DNA from: Cristatella mucedo
Taxonomy: Eukaryota > Bryozoa > Phylactolaemata > Cristatellidae
Length of the DNA: 64,000 bases
Assembly (NCBI GenBank): GCA_009760855.2
Contig: WPIO01000043.1
Location: 186,001-250,000, forward strand
Reading direction: 5' to 3'
Within the stretch, counting starts at the first letter, position 1. Each line of letters opens with the position of its first letter. The translations under genes and the position numbers were made by a program. The notes under the pieces were generated by a model, which made no database searches, had not been told where the DNA came from, and was given only the letters and a program-made list of their open reading frames with translations. Shown here one piece after another: positions 1 through 10,994 of this stretch.

Positions 1-414
1 CTTGTGTTTTGTACATCTTTGTTGCTTACCTTTGCCCTGCTTACTTGGCGGTTGCTGAAGTGGCTAAATAATTAAATATAGATAGTATTCACTTTTGATA
101 AGGCAGGTTTTATCTTATGTTACTGGAAGTTGTCGATGCAGCTGAAGCTGTTATGGCAGCATGTAGCCACAGCAGCTACCGTTATTTATGTTCGGAGCCG
201 CAGAAAAAAATACTTCTAAGGAAGCAAATACGTTTTTATAATTTATTCATATTGATCCAAAAAACATATAAGTCCTCTTAATGTGAAACTGCTTCGAGTT
301 TAAATGGAAACGCTTGGGGAGTTTCAGAAGAAATGGAGAGTTTTGATTTGCATATACAAAGCAGGTGCTAACGTCCTAGGCCTGTAATTTCAACAACAGA
401 ACCAAAGCGGCTTT
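1..414. other. no recognisable feature
   Basis: AT-rich unique-looking sequence. I see no convincing exon, repeat or RNA gene here. Confidence 0.4.
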
Positions 415-1340
415 TGGTATGCATTCAGAAACCAACCGACTTTATCTCATGTAACGAAGAGAACGTGAGAACTATAGCGAAGTCTTGAGGGCAGTCGAGG
501 TAGTGAGTAGCATGGAAGTAGCATCTCAGGACGGCTGGAAAGGATTAGCGTGGTCGGCAGGACAGTAAATATCGTTGTTTCTGAATTGTGGAAGTGAGTT
601 CCTGAGTCTGGGACGTGCAGAGCAAAAGTTTCTATTGCCAACGGTCTTCAAGTCGAGGAATGGAACAGCTCATTTATTGTTCATATAGGACCTTATGGCT
701 CGAGAGGGCTGAATTTGGTGATGCAGTTTAGCTGGGTATGCAGGAGCAAAGCCGTGGCAGGTCTTGTTAGTCAGTGTAAGAAATTTACCTTGTAATATGA
801 ATAATAACACTTGCCCTCACTGAACTCAATCACTTTCTAGACGCTTTACATTTGCTGCAGAAGAAACACGACTGAATGGCTAGAGTTAGCATGCTCAATA
901 AACAACAGGATTAAAGTGGTTAGGGGGAAATGCACAGGGTCTGTGATCAACCGGAAGCCATTGAAGTTCCTTCAGCTACGGATAAACCTAGGATTATTCT
1001 TTAAATAGCTTGCAGACATATTTATCATAAGTTGCAGTGGCCTAGTGTCTTTTTTTATGCAGCCCAGCCAAGATGGAATGATGGAATAATAATAATGTAG
1101 CCGAGACAGAACCAATAAGTTAGTTAAATTATTGCAAACCACCGTGGTAGGCTATGAGTAAAATTTGGTAAGAATTGGACATGGCTAGCTACGGAGCAGG
1201 TCTTCTTAATAAAACTTTCAAAATTTGGAATTGGTCAAAGATAACTACATTCAGTGCCGGTCTTATAAAGCCACCTATTGATAAAGCAAAGTCTTCTCGT
1301 CCAACCACACGCACATATCCGATGAGTAACAGTGTTCGTT
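415..1340 (-). mobile_element. L2B LINE fragment, interrupted
   Basis: Reverse-strand remnant of the second LINE family. The 415-790 part matches the region after the reverse transcriptase that is read more clearly at 50040-50400. 948-1340 matches the upstream region coding the GLPKKAIRSL and ARNLGVVFDS motifs of the 49485-50027 copy. The two parts are split by an L2A 3' fragment at 800-947. Many indels and no usable reading frame make this an old copy. Confidence 0.65.
800..947 (-). mobile_element. L2A LINE 3' end, nested in L2B
   Basis: About 150 bp of the L2A 3' untranslated region in reverse orientation: AATAATAA tail, the hairpin arms near 812 and 848, then the TGCACAGGGTC block. The L2B sequence stops at about 799 and resumes after 947, so this copy landed inside the older L2B. 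Confidence 0.75.
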
Positions 1341-1739
1341 TCACAGCGATCGAAAATCGGATAGCTTTTGGTATATAATGAGAGAATTTGTGAACAGCTA
1401 TCTATCCTTAACACCGTGCCGGCAACAAGTGGGGATTTACTGAGTTGCCTCGTATTTGTGAGCTAATCGTGTAACTGGGCGGATTGTCCGACGGATTGAA
1501 AGCCGCACGAGCTAGACGAGATGCCGGAAATGCTTAAGAGCCACCTTAATTTAGCCAGGTAACACGTTACTTTTGTTTTGTCGTTACGAAAACAATGTCT
1601 CCTCGCAAATACTTAAAAAAAATAGAATAGAAAGAGAGCTATTGTTCCACGATGAGTTTTGCCTCCGTTGTTTGTGTTGTGTTCTTAGTGCAAAATATCG
1701 CAAAGAAATGCGTATTTGAAAGTCGTTTTGAGCTTGTGG
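1341..1739. other. no recognisable feature
   Basis: Unique-looking sequence. Open frames here are short and overlap the simple repeat further on. Nothing supported. Confidence 0.35.
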
Positions 1740-1878
1740 CATCGCTGTCACGTGGTTCCGCCCCCCCCCCAGCCGACGTTCCTTCTGCCGAACAGGCTGG
1801 CTCATTGCCGGTACGTGACTTATCCTTGTCGAGCAATTCACGTTCTACCCGTGCGTTGGCCTGTACGCACGCCAATGA

Positions 1879-1934
<56 letters not shown>

Positions 1935-2130
1935 CTCTTGCTCTCTTATCACCACGTGCTTCGGAGCTTTATGCAACGGCAACTACCGCTACGTACGTAT
2001 GTTCGCTGACACCCTTGTGTCACGTGTACTTGATACAATATAGCCGTCGTCATAATCCTCAAAACTTGCTTTTGAGAGCGTCGTTCTTCGTCACCCCACC
2101 ATCACGCCCACGAGCACATACAGTTTTCAT
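1740..2130 (+). repeat. repeat C, copy 1
   Basis: One of three same-orientation copies of an unclassified dispersed repeat (others at 10995-11290 and 29775-30262). Shared landmarks in order are a CT-rich tract, GGAGCT followed by CTACNGCTAC, a GATACAATA/ACGATAAAA block, then CGTCGTCAT or CGTCGCTACAT and TTCTTCATCGCACC-like sequence. This copy has the longest CT tract. Open frames reading through it are low-complexity Ser/Leu runs, not genes. Element class is unknown. Confidence 0.6.
1881..1930. repeat. (CT)n microsatellite
   Basis: About 25 perfect CT dinucleotides inside repeat C copy 1. The other two copies have shorter, interrupted CT tracts here, so the run expanded in this copy. Confidence 0.95.
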
Positions 2131-2289
2131 GTGGAGCAGAGGATCAGGCCTGATCTATACTGCGTCTATGGTACCGAGTGCGTCGTCAGAACCCACTTTT
2201 GAGTTACCGTAGTGGTAAGCCCAACTGGCAGGCATAAAAGCCAGCGAGCTAGTTAGCACGTTCATTAGTCCATTGGTTAAGAATCTTGA

Positions 2290-3145
2290 AAACTAGTTCC
2301 ACAGTCTTGGATCTTCCGAGCTAACGCTTCTTTCACGAAAGGTCTTTAAGCAGGGAAATGGAATGGCTAATACATTGGTCAGCCATGGCTTGGCTCCTCC
2401 ATGCCTTGCTGCTGCACCAGTTTCAGCCTCTCCGCGCCCACAGGTTCTGTACGGACAGTAAGTTAGCTGTTCCATTCCTCCGCTTAAAGGCCGTTGGGGA
2501 AAGAAGCTTAAGCACGGCATGTCCTAGACTGTGGAACTCGCTTCACTCAAGTCTTAATCAATGACAACTTCTTTCCTGTTGCCGACTATGGCACATCCTT
2601 TTCATCAGTCCTGAGCTGCTACTTCCAGGCTACTCACTACCTCAATTGCTGTTCGGACTCTGCTATGCTTCCCATTTTCTCTTTGTTTCGTTAGAGCTAC
2701 CGAATGCGTTCCGAAAGCTGCTTAGGCTGTGAGTGAGCTATACGAAATTTTCCTGCGTAACACCCACATAGTTTGTTTGGCTTTGGGAAGTTACAGACGG
2801 ACATGCATTATAATACATTCAAGACCTGAGGACACTTGGAAGTTGCACATTTTGCAGCAGTTCAGCTAGGTATGGAGGAGCTAAGCTGTGGCAGGCCTTG
2901 TTGTTCAACGTAAAACCTTTGCTCTGTATCCGTTGATCAACCGTCAGCTATCCTAACACAATGAGCACAGGTGACACTTATTCATTGCCACCTGCGATGG
3001 CTTAGTTGCTTTTTTCGGTAGTTCACCCAAAAGGAAATTAAAATAATCAAGCCGAAATAGAACTAATTAGCTAGATAAATGTTTGCAAGCCGCCTTAGAA
3101 GGTAGCTCCTTATCTCAGATAAGGATCGGACCTATGGCTAGCGGT
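2290..3145 (-). mobile_element. L2B LINE, split by a nested L2B
   Basis: Reverse-strand L2B. 2290-2365 codes the region ending in EDPRLWN. 2845-3145 matches the stretch upstream of it, including the reverse complement of KALHGW and LDYCNS. The two parts are separated by a + strand L2B at 2366-2840. The element continues at 4156-4680 beyond a later L2A insertion. Confidence 0.65.
2366..2840 (+). mobile_element. L2B LINE 3' fragment, nested
   Basis: Forward L2B 3' end. The track HQFQPLRAHRFCTDSKLAVPF and PRLWNSLHSSL is followed by the family 3' UTR (TACTCACTACCTCAA, CCGAAAGC..GCTTAGGCTGTGAGTG) and the terminal GTTACAGACGGA near 2796. It interrupts an older L2B on the other strand. I could not define a clean target site duplication. 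Confidence 0.65.
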
Positions 3146-3150
3146 AGAAT

Positions 3151-4161
3151 AATAATAATAATAATATTGCACTTGATAAAGCGCCCTCAGAGAACTTAAT
3201 CTCTTTCTAGGCGCTTTACATTTGCTGCAAAGTGATACGCAATAGAATAGTAAGTAAAATCATGCTTGAAAAACAAACAAAATGAATAACATGGTTAGGG
3301 GTTACATGCACTGGGTCAGCATGCAAATGTGGTTAGTGGCAGCATGAACAGTGTCAGCACGCATAAGCACATCGAGGACGAATCACAAGGACCCACTAAA
3401 TGCTGTCCTAAATAGGTATGTTTTTAAGTTTCTTTTAAATGTGGTCAGGTCAGGGGATGTTCTGATGCAGGTCGGGAGGGAGTTCCAGGCTGTGGGAGCA
3501 TACGAGCTAAATGCACGGTCTCCAAAGGATTTAAGGTTTGTGCGAGGTATTTCTAGACTGTTGGATTCCGAAAAGCGAGTGGTACGATGCTTTGCCTGAT
3601 GGGTTAGTGTATCTGAAAGATAGGCTGGAGCCATAGAATGAAGAGACCTAAAAGTGAGCGACAAAACCTTGAAGTCAATCCGTTGCTTGACTGGTAACCA
3701 GTGCAGGTCGGCGAGAAGTGGAGTAATGTGGCAACTGCGACGCTCACGACAGACAAGCCTAGCTGCAGAGTTTTGCACCAGCTGCAATCGCCTGATCGTA
3801 CATGCTGGTAGGCCAGTCAGCAGTGAGTTGCAGAAGTCGAGACGAGATGTCACGAATGCATGGACCAACTTGCACGTGGTATCCTTATCTAAACAAGCCC
3901 TAATTTTAGCAATGTTATGAAGCTGAAAATAGGCTGATTTGACTGTGGAGCTGATGTGGTCGTCTAACGAGAGGTCGCTTTGGAATATGACACCTAGATT
4001 TCGAGCTGATGCAACTGGAGATATGCTGGCAGAGCCAATTTTGAAAGTCAGCCTTTCCAATTTCTGAATAACACTAGGTTTGCCCATAACTAGTAAGTTA
4101 GTTTTATCATCGTTTAGTTTTAGAAAATTTGCTGCCATCCATGATCGGAGGATGTGTAGAA
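3151..4161 (-). mobile_element. L2A LINE, 5'-truncated copy with TSD
   Basis: About 1 kb of L2A in reverse. It runs from the (ATT)n tail and 3' hairpin (3167-3220) through the 3' UTR to the region just after the reverse transcriptase catalytic site. The six bases GTAGAA occur on both sides (about 3144-3150 and 4156-4161), a likely target site duplication. Removing the copy rejoins the interrupted L2B precisely. It is one of the better preserved L2A copies. Confidence 0.9.
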
Positions 4162-4174
4162 GCAGTTTTTTCAA
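3383..4174 (-). pseudogene. L2A reverse transcriptase C-terminal region
   Basis: Longest open frame in the window, 263 codons. It covers only the part downstream of the reverse transcriptase active site: thumb and C-terminal domain with KLNDDKTNLLVMGKPS, ARNLGVIFQSDLSLDDH, RLDFCNSLL, QNSAARLV, LADLHWLPVKQRI and AWNSLP. These are typical of L2/CR1 LINE ORF2 proteins. The palm motifs (xADD) and the endonuclease are missing because of 5' truncation, so it cannot be a functional enzyme. The first codons lie beyond the element boundary and the ATG is incidental. Confidence 0.88.
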
Positions 4175-4680
4175 TTAAGCTTTTAAAATATAGGCACCTA
4201 TCGAAAAAGACACCTAACTTTCGAGCACATGGTTATAGTCGAAGGACAGTTTTGCTAGCTGGAAGAGCAAAGCCTTCTAATCCAGACACACACTTGGGGT
4301 GTCCTATGAGCAGCAGCTCAATTGTATCGCCTTTTACTTTCAAGAAATTTACCGACATCTAAGATCGGAGGTGGGCAAGGAAACATTCAGTTGATCAGTT
4401 GCTACAGCCAATTTCAACGGTTTGAATGAAAAATACAGCTGAGTATCGTCAGCATATTAGTGATATCCTATTCCATGGGCGTACATTACTTTTCCAAGAG
4501 GTTGAGTAGAAATGGAGAACAGCAAAGGACCGAGGAATGACCTTTGAGGGACTCCACAGGTTACCGGTCTAGTGGGTGAGACTTGACCTCCTCACGATAC
4601 GTGTTGAACATCATCAGACAAGTACAATCTAAACCAAGCCACTGCTTCATCAGCTAATTAATATATAGACCTTTGTATTG
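4156..4680 (-). mobile_element. L2B LINE, reverse transcriptase region
   Basis: Continuation of the 2290-3145 L2B. On the reverse strand it reads a GVPQxSFLGPLLFSI motif (around 4510-4560) and a Y-A-D-D-T-Q-L-Y catalytic box (around 4433-4456), with a stop codon just before the YADD. These are palm motifs of an L2/CR1 reverse transcriptase. The frame has several stops and shifts. Confidence 0.75.
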
Positions 4681-4734
4681 GCACTATGCAATCGGTATAA
4701 AGATGCTAGACAAGGCGGTTGGAAGCACATACAA

Positions 4735-5165
4735 GCCGACAGCACGAAGGAGCACACACGCGAAATGCTATAATAAAAAGATGCTTTTTTAGCTTCTGCT
4801 ACACGTTGCCAAGTTAGGGAATGTCATGATGTCACTCGTAAGCAATTCCCTGGCTTTAGGAACATATAAATTAGAGGCATGGTCTCAAACAGATTTAAGG
4901 TTTGTTAGAGGCACATCGAAACCACCAAAGTCACTAGGAGGGATGGTGCGATGCGACTATTTTAGAAGAACACCAAAGAGCAGGAGCAACAAATAAAGAG
5001 AGAGAAAATACTTATAAACTTCTGAATGACTAGCCTGTGCTAGTCGGCAGTTGCAACGTGTGATATAGCAAAGCCTGACGGCTGCGGTTTCCTCAAGCTA
5101 ACACACTTGTCTTCTTGCATAGGCAGGAAAGCCGGAAAGAAAAGATTCACAGTTTTCTAGACACC
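4735..5165 (-). mobile_element. diverged L2-type LINE fragment
   Basis: Reverse strand. The order of blocks resembles the L2A 3' UTR and C-terminal coding part (GGTCTCAAACAGATTTAAGG, GGTGCGATGC near 4944), but divergence is strong. Probably a very old L2A or a sister family. Confidence 0.5.
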
Positions 5166-5204
5166 AAATCAATCTAAAGTAGTAAGGCTAGCTGCTTCAA
5201 CAAC

Positions 5205-5330
5205 CTCGTTTAAAAGCAGCAGAATAGCCTTAACGGTTACTATTATAGCTTGTGATAGGCAGTGAAGTATGGCTCACTGCCGCACTCGAATCCCACACCT
5301 AGGTTGTGAAGAGTGAGCACCTTTGACCCT
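5205..5330 (-). mobile_element. SINE1 fragment, degenerate
   Basis: Reverse-strand SINE1. It has the AGAATAGCCTTAACGG block of the body and a B-box-like CTCGAATCCCAC, then an A-box-like end. The internal stem-loop is disrupted. Confidence 0.5.
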
Positions 5331-5534
5331 AGGCTGAAAACGAGGGGCGAAGTCGATCTTCTCGAGAACGTGAGAGCAGAATGCTGGGAAACATGCAGAT
5401 AGACTATTAAATCAATATTGTGTAATGCACGACACTTGTCCGAAGTTGTTCAGTCAATATACATTTAATCGCGTCCGATTACGGTATGCTGCAATGGTGC
5501 TTATTAGCTACCATCAGCGCTTATTAGCTGGCTT

Positions 5535-5609
5535 GGTGAGCCGCGACGGATCACATGGTAAGGTGTTAGCTCGTCACGACCTGTAGCGGGCGATCCTTTA
5601 TTGCCAGCA
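5535..5609 (+). mobile_element. SINE1 head and body fragment
   Basis: Forward GTGAGCCGCGACGGATCACATGG head and GGGCGATCCTTTATTGCC body of SINE1. The 3' part is replaced by an L2 fragment. Confidence 0.6.
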
Positions 5610-6130
5610 CTAGCTCAATCAATCACTTCTCGCCGACCGTCCACTCGCTCCCAATCAAGCAGTTTACCGACAAATTCAAGTTTTGACACTTAATTTTAAG
5701 TCTCTTCATTCTCTGGCTCCAGTCTACCTATCAGAACTAATCCCCTATCAGGCGAAGAATCGTACAATCCGTTGTTCTGACTCAAATCGCTTAGCCATAC
5801 CTGGCACGAAAATTAAAATCGTTAGTGGCAGTACCCTTAGTTCCTATTTAACCACAGCCTAAAACTTGCCGCCAATGCATTTCGCTACGTCCCTTGACAT
5901 GACGAGATTTAAAAAGAAGCTTAACACGCACCTTTTTATTAGGGCATTCGTTGGGTTTAGGCTGATTCATTCTTTGGGTGCAGGTGCCTGCTTTTGCTGC
6001 GTCTGCTGCATGTGGACGTTACCGGCTGACAATTACTTGGCGACGCTTTCTACACAGTATCTGTAAAGTTCATAGAAAGAGATTCAGAACTCTTTCTGAG
6101 GGCACTACACAAATGTATTATTATTACTGC
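5610..6130 (+). mobile_element. L2-type LINE 3' end (variant family)
   Basis: Forward C-terminal region: LPIKQF near 5655, PVYLSELIPYQAKN-like near 5720 and TRFKKKLNTHLFIRAF near 5905. It is followed by a 3' UTR ending in an AGAAAGAGATTCAG...GAGGGCACT hairpin and ATTATTATT. The 3' UTR differs from L2A and resembles 59090-59265, suggesting a third subfamily. Confidence 0.7.
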
Positions 6131-6885
6131 GGTAGCTTAAGAGTTTAATTCACTCCATGACGCAGCTCGTAACTCGAATTATTCTCACGTCAAATCAATT
6201 TCCCCTTTTCCAATCTATGACGGTCCATTAAAAATAGACTAGACGCTGCTGAGTGACGCTCCGATTTAGATTTCTCGTTCGTCTCGTTCTGTTTTCGGTG
6301 GACCCAGGAAATTCCATATGTTATGCCATCTCTCGGTCACTCCGTTGCAATTAACGGCAAAGGCCCATGCCACTACAGCAATCGACTGCTATCCGTCACA
6401 AGTCGACTGCACCTAGCCTGTGCAAAGATAAAGGACGCATTAAGTATAGCATCGAACTTTAATGTAATATGCTTAATGTAAAATGCTTCTCAGTCCTACA
6501 AACTAGGCCTCTAATGGCTTCGCAGTGACCTGCAAACCGAAAGTTCACACCCCTCAAAATTACGACCTGCCAACTGAAAGTTCGCTCCTCTGAAACCATC
6601 CTCCACGGCCCTCAGGTAGAGGAAGAATAATAAATGTCTATTATTTCCACCTTAAAACCTCTAGAGCCGTGCGAGCCCGAAGCTTTACTGAGTAATGTAG
6701 CTTCTCGCCTTACCACTGATGTTTTAGCGCTCGCCTGTACTCTAACGCTCCCTGCACCTGGTCGTGGAGGGCCGGCGACATGTTTTACCGGCTTACCACA
6801 AGGTCACCTTACCTGGTGCGATCGCTTGACAAATTCCACTAGTCTCACGACTTGAGATGAGTGTGCACACTTACAGCGGATAGAT
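6131..6885. other. no recognisable feature
   Basis: Unique-looking sequence. One 73-codon open frame (6634-6855) has no recognisable domain and no splice or promoter support. Confidence 0.35.
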
Positions 6886-6889
6886 TTCC

Positions 6890-7950
6890 GTATTTTCCCA
6901 TGCCGCTTTAGTCGATTGCCGTGTATTGCCCTCACGTACGTTCAGGATTGGTTGATAGGATGCATTGCACTTTTAGCACAGCAAAGTTACGCAAGAAAGT
7001 TTTGATCTTCTCCCACCGGCTTTGTGTATAATTGTCACAGATAGTCACAGATTGATACATTGTCTTGGGCAATTGCCGTCGATTGCCATGGATTGCCCAA
7101 GGTTGAACGCGATTATGACAGCATGCCCACCCACAGGGAGTGTAATGTGGAACGATAATTGCAAATTCGAACTGCCATTTTTCAGCAAATTTGAGTCCGA
7201 TTGCTACAGAGACCGGGTTTTTGCCGACGATTGCCCTCAATTGTGTCTTTGTCAATTGTATAAAAGGACGAGGCTGCACTTTTAATGCACTTTAATGCAA
7301 TACGCAATTAAAGTTGGAGCTTCTCTCGGCAACTGTCGGTTCATTTTTAACCATCCTTTATGGATTGGCGTATTTCCTCGGGCCATTGCGGTGCGTTGGT
7401 GTCAATTGAGCGCCTAGAATGGGCGAAAATTATGCGAGCATACAGCTACACGTTACGTAGAATGAGAGTTGCAGTTTATTGCGGTAAATCTTGTCAATTT
7501 TAAACGGATTTTGATATCGGCCCCTACCGTTGCTGTTGATTGCCGAGCATTGCTGACAGTTGCTGACAGACAAACAAAGCATCCTGAAAATTTCATAGTT
7601 GTACTTTGGACGCAGCGGGATGTTATAAGTAATGACAAGTTAAGCTTCCGTCCTGCTAATTTCTTTTCAATTTGCCGGCAATTGTGGTAGTGGCCATGAC
7701 ATGCTATCGATTAACGTTCATTGCTTGCGATTATACGTGCTCGACTGGTTGAAAAAATTTGATTGCATTCTCAACACAGAGGGCTGTGGCATATAAAATA
7801 TATTTGATCTTGGCCCAGTCACTTTCCTATGATTTGTGATGGACCACAATGGATGGCCGTATTTGCCCATGCCATTGCCGTCAATAGCATTGCATTGCTC
7901 AATATAACACGGTCAGAGCTGGGTGAATGGGTTGAAAGTATTCGCTCAAG
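6890..7950. repeat. ~170-bp diverged satellite, left part
   Basis: Tandem, strongly diverged units. A shared core of the form TCNATTGCNNTGNATTGCC starts near 6912, 7079, 7225, 7392, 7536, 7707 and 7881, giving spacings of 167, 146, 167, 144, 171 and 174 bp. Other shared blocks are a CACTTTAATGCAAT-type stretch and a GGTATTTNCCCGGGCCATTG stretch. GATTG/CATTG pentamers dominate one strand. Open frames here are by-products of the repeat. Confidence 0.75.
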
Positions 7951-7961
7951 CAGTAAGATGT

Positions 7962-9167
7962 TATAATAATAATGATAATAATAATGATGCACTTGATAAA
8001 GCGCCCTCAGAGAACTTATTCTCTTTCTAAGCGCTTTACATTTGCTGCAAAGTTAAATGCAATTGAATGGTAAGTAAAATCATGCTTGAAAAACAAACAA
8101 AATGAATAACATGGTTAGGGGTGACATGCACAGGGTCAGCATGTAAATGTGGTTAGTGGCCTCATGTGCAGTGTCAGCACGCATAAGCACATTAAGGACG
8201 AATCACAGGGACCCACTAAAGGTTGTCCTAAATAGGTGTGTTATTAAGTTCCTTTTAAATGTGGTCAGGTCAGGGGATGTTCTGACGCAGGTCGGGAGGG
8301 AGTTCCAGGCTTTGAGAACATACAAACTAAATGCACGGTCTCCAAAGGATTTAAGGTTTGTACGAGGTATTTCTAGACTGTTGGACTCAGAAAAGCGGGT
8401 GGTACGATGCTTGGACTGATGGGGTCATACATCTGAGAGATAGGCTGGAGCCATAGAATGAAGGGACCTAAAAGTGAGCGACAAAACCTTGAAATCAATC
8501 TGTTGCTTGACTGGTAGCCAGTGCAGGTCGGCGGAAGTGGTGTGATGACGAAACTGCGACACTCACGACAGACGAGCCTAGCTGCAGAGTTTTGCACCAG
8601 CTGCAATCGCCTGATCGCACATGCTGGTAGGCCAGTAAGCAGTGAGTTGCAGAAGTCGAGACGGGATGTCACGAATGCATGGATAAACTTGGACGTGGTA
8701 ACCTTATCTAAACAAGCCCGAATTTGAGCAATGTTATGAAGCTGAAAATAGGCAGATTTGACTATGGAGCTGATATGGTCGTCTAACGAGAGGTCGCTTT
8801 GGAATATGACACCTAGATTTCTAGCTGATTCAACTGGAGATATGCTGGCAGAACCAATTTTGAGAGTCAGCCTTTCCAATCTCTGAATCACACTGGGTTT
8901 GCCCATAACTAGTAAGTTAGTTTTATCATCGTTTATTTTTAGAAAATGCTGCCATCCATGTGCGGATGTCATCAATGCATGCAGCAAGTGAGTTGAGAGA
9001 ATTCGAGTTGCTCGAAGGCTTGGAGGGATCAAAGCAAAGGTACGACTGAGTGTCATCCGCATTTAAGTGAAAGCCTAGATTGTGCTTGGCAATCACATCA
9101 GCAAGAGGGAGAGTATAAACCGTGAAATGAACCGGACCTAGCACGAAGCCCTAGGTACTCCATATTA
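7962..9167 (-). mobile_element. L2A LINE inserted in the satellite
   Basis: About 1.2 kb reverse L2A. It has an (ATT)n tail at 7962-7988, 3' hairpin at 7999-8040, the C-terminal coding region, and reaches the palm box read as NADDTQSYL (around 9045-9075). The 229-codon frame 8373-9062 has a C-terminal frameshift near 8540. The 5' break lies near 9167, next to a run of A. The flanking satellite cores are 1400 bp apart, which equals the insert plus about one satellite unit. Confidence 0.88.
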
Positions 9168-9661
9168 AAAAAAAAAGTTGTGCACACAAAAAATGTGACG
9201 TGGAATGAGAATTGAGTTTTTTCGCAGCCAATTTCTCGTCGATTTGCTACGCATTTCAGTATTGGTCCCAGCCATTGCTGTCAATTACCATGCATTGTTG
9301 ACAATTAACGTACAAAAAAGCTTGAAAGTTACACGAATTCTTTTTTAGAACAAAGAACTGTGAAATGCGGTGACAATCGGCACTGCGTGCAGCCAATTTA
9401 TTGTCGACTTGCCACAGGTTGTAATGGATTGCTGCTTCAAGCCGAGCCGCTGATTGCCATGCATTGCCCAAGATTTTACGAGCGCAATTTCTTAAAATGA
9501 TGGGGTTGACTTTAACCGGTGTGCTTTATAACACGCATTACAAATTGGAGCATTTCGAAACCGATTTTAGTGCATTTTCCATTAGATTGCTGTAAATTGA
9601 GGTATTGGTATTGGGCCTGGGCCACTGCAGTCAATTGCAGTGCATTGCTGCCGAATGATCG

Positions 9662-9846
9662 CGGTTAGCCGTAATGACTCAGTAGGTAAGGCGGTTGCTT
9701 TTCACTACCTCGGCCCCGAGGTCGTGGGTTCGAATCCTGTGGTGGGCGATCCTATATCGCCGCAGCAAGCGGTGGTAATTGCCGTCAAGGCTCTTATGTC
9801 CTATACAAAAGGAGGCTGTTAAATCAGCTAGTATTTATTTATTTAT
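9662..9846 (+). mobile_element. SINE1 inserted in the satellite
   Basis: Forward SINE1, near full length. tRNA-like head with A box around 9672-9690 and B box GTGGGTTCGAATCC at 9724-9737, then GGCGATCCTATATCGCC, the stem-loop region, AGGCTGTTAAATCAGCTAG and an ATTTATTTATTT tail. TGCCGAA on the left and TGCCGCAA on the right may be an imperfect target site duplication. Confidence 0.88.
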
Positions 9847-10080
9847 GCCGCAAAATCTGAGGGCTGGCTGGAAATTTCGCGTTTTGGCCGTCGTGTGGCG
9901 GATTGCAGTGGATTTCGGCGAATTAAGGTGGATTATGGTATGGGACTGGGTCGTTGCAGTCGATTGCGATTCATCGCATGAGAACGCATTTCCATAACGG
10001 ACTGAAATTTTGTGAGAGCACTTTGAACTGAGTGCATTCTTATATGCAATTACAATTATAGCTTCGCGACCGCGATTTGA

Positions 10081-10170
10081 GGATGATTTGCAGTGGAATA
10101 TAGTGGATTGTGGAATAGAGTGGATTGTGGACATGAGTGGAATATATAGTGGAATAGAGTGGATTGTGGT
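10081..10170. repeat. short tandem array inside the satellite
   Basis: Local expansion of a GTGGATTGTGGAATAGA-type motif, repeated with variation four to five times. It explains why the satellite unit spanning it is about 55 bp longer than its neighbours. Confidence 0.75.
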
Positions 10171-10744
10171 AGTTTTCCAGGTAATTTTATGCGATTGCCA
10201 CTCATTGCCACAGTGCGAGGTTACACAACTTTTTTTATTTTACATGGTTATGCACGCAGCACGGTGCACGTTAATATGCAGTAAAAACTAAAGCTCTGCG
10301 AAATTTATTTCGATTTTTAAACGGTGGATTGAAGTGAATTTCGGCATTGGTCCGGGCTACTGCTGTAGATTGCAGCGTATTGCACGAGAAGGGCCGTATC
10401 AAAGCAAGTTATATTTTTTACTGCAATGTTTGCAGAGTTAGCTGTCATATGCAATCAAAAAGGAGCTTTTTGATTAGGACTCCCTTCGTTGCGTGGTATA
10501 CTGCAGTGGATTGAGGTGGATGGTGGTATTGGTATGGGCCACTGTAATGTTATTTCAGTGAGCTTCGTGAGAACGCCTGAGCGGAATCGTGCGAAAGTTT
10601 TTGAGTAAATTGTGCGTGTAGCGTAGTTTGATATTACAAAGTTTATGGAGCTGTTCGTAACTGATTGTGGTGGATTTTACAGGAGCTAGAGTGGATTACG
10701 GTGAATCGCGGTGGAGTGGGGTACCGGCGTCAGGCGTCAGGAGT

Positions 10745-10845
10745 CAAAGCTTTGCTGCATATGTAAAGCGCCTAGAAAGAGATTAATTTCTCTGAGGGCG
10801 CTTTATCAAGTACATTATTATTGTTATTATTATTATTATTATTAA
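10745..10845 (+). mobile_element. L2A tail-only insertion
   Basis: Only the last ~70 bp of L2A, TGCATATGTAAAGCGCC through the hairpin and GCTTTATCAAG, followed by about ten ATT units. It is one of several minimal 3'-end insertions in the window. Confidence 0.88.
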
Positions 10846-10994
10846 AGCTCGTTTGCGTAAGTGCACATGAGCAGCGACATGAAATTAGGTGGATACATAA
10901 ATTCGAGCGTGTACTACAATGTCAGCAAAAAATTTGAGCTCGGCAACGCGTCTGGTCCATGTTAGCGTAACTAGAGTGGATTTTGGTATATCGC

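Larger units (their letters stand above)
9168..10735. repeat. ~170-bp diverged satellite, right part
   Basis: Continuation of the satellite. Cores start near 9281, 9450, 9631, 9960, 10190, 10365 and 10544. Spacings are 169, 181, 329 (contains SINE1), 230 (contains a local expansion), 175 and 179 bp. A conserved GGTATTGGTNNGGGCCACTGCAG-type block precedes each core. Confidence 0.75.

Noticed and set aside
1652-2212. 186-codon open frame
   Set aside because: It runs through the (CT)25 tract and repeat C. The Ser/Leu run is compositional and the frame is not kept in the other two copies.
9835-10134. 99-codon reverse frame in the satellite
   Set aside because: Frame lies across satellite units and a SINE1 tail; low-complexity composition and no conservation between units.
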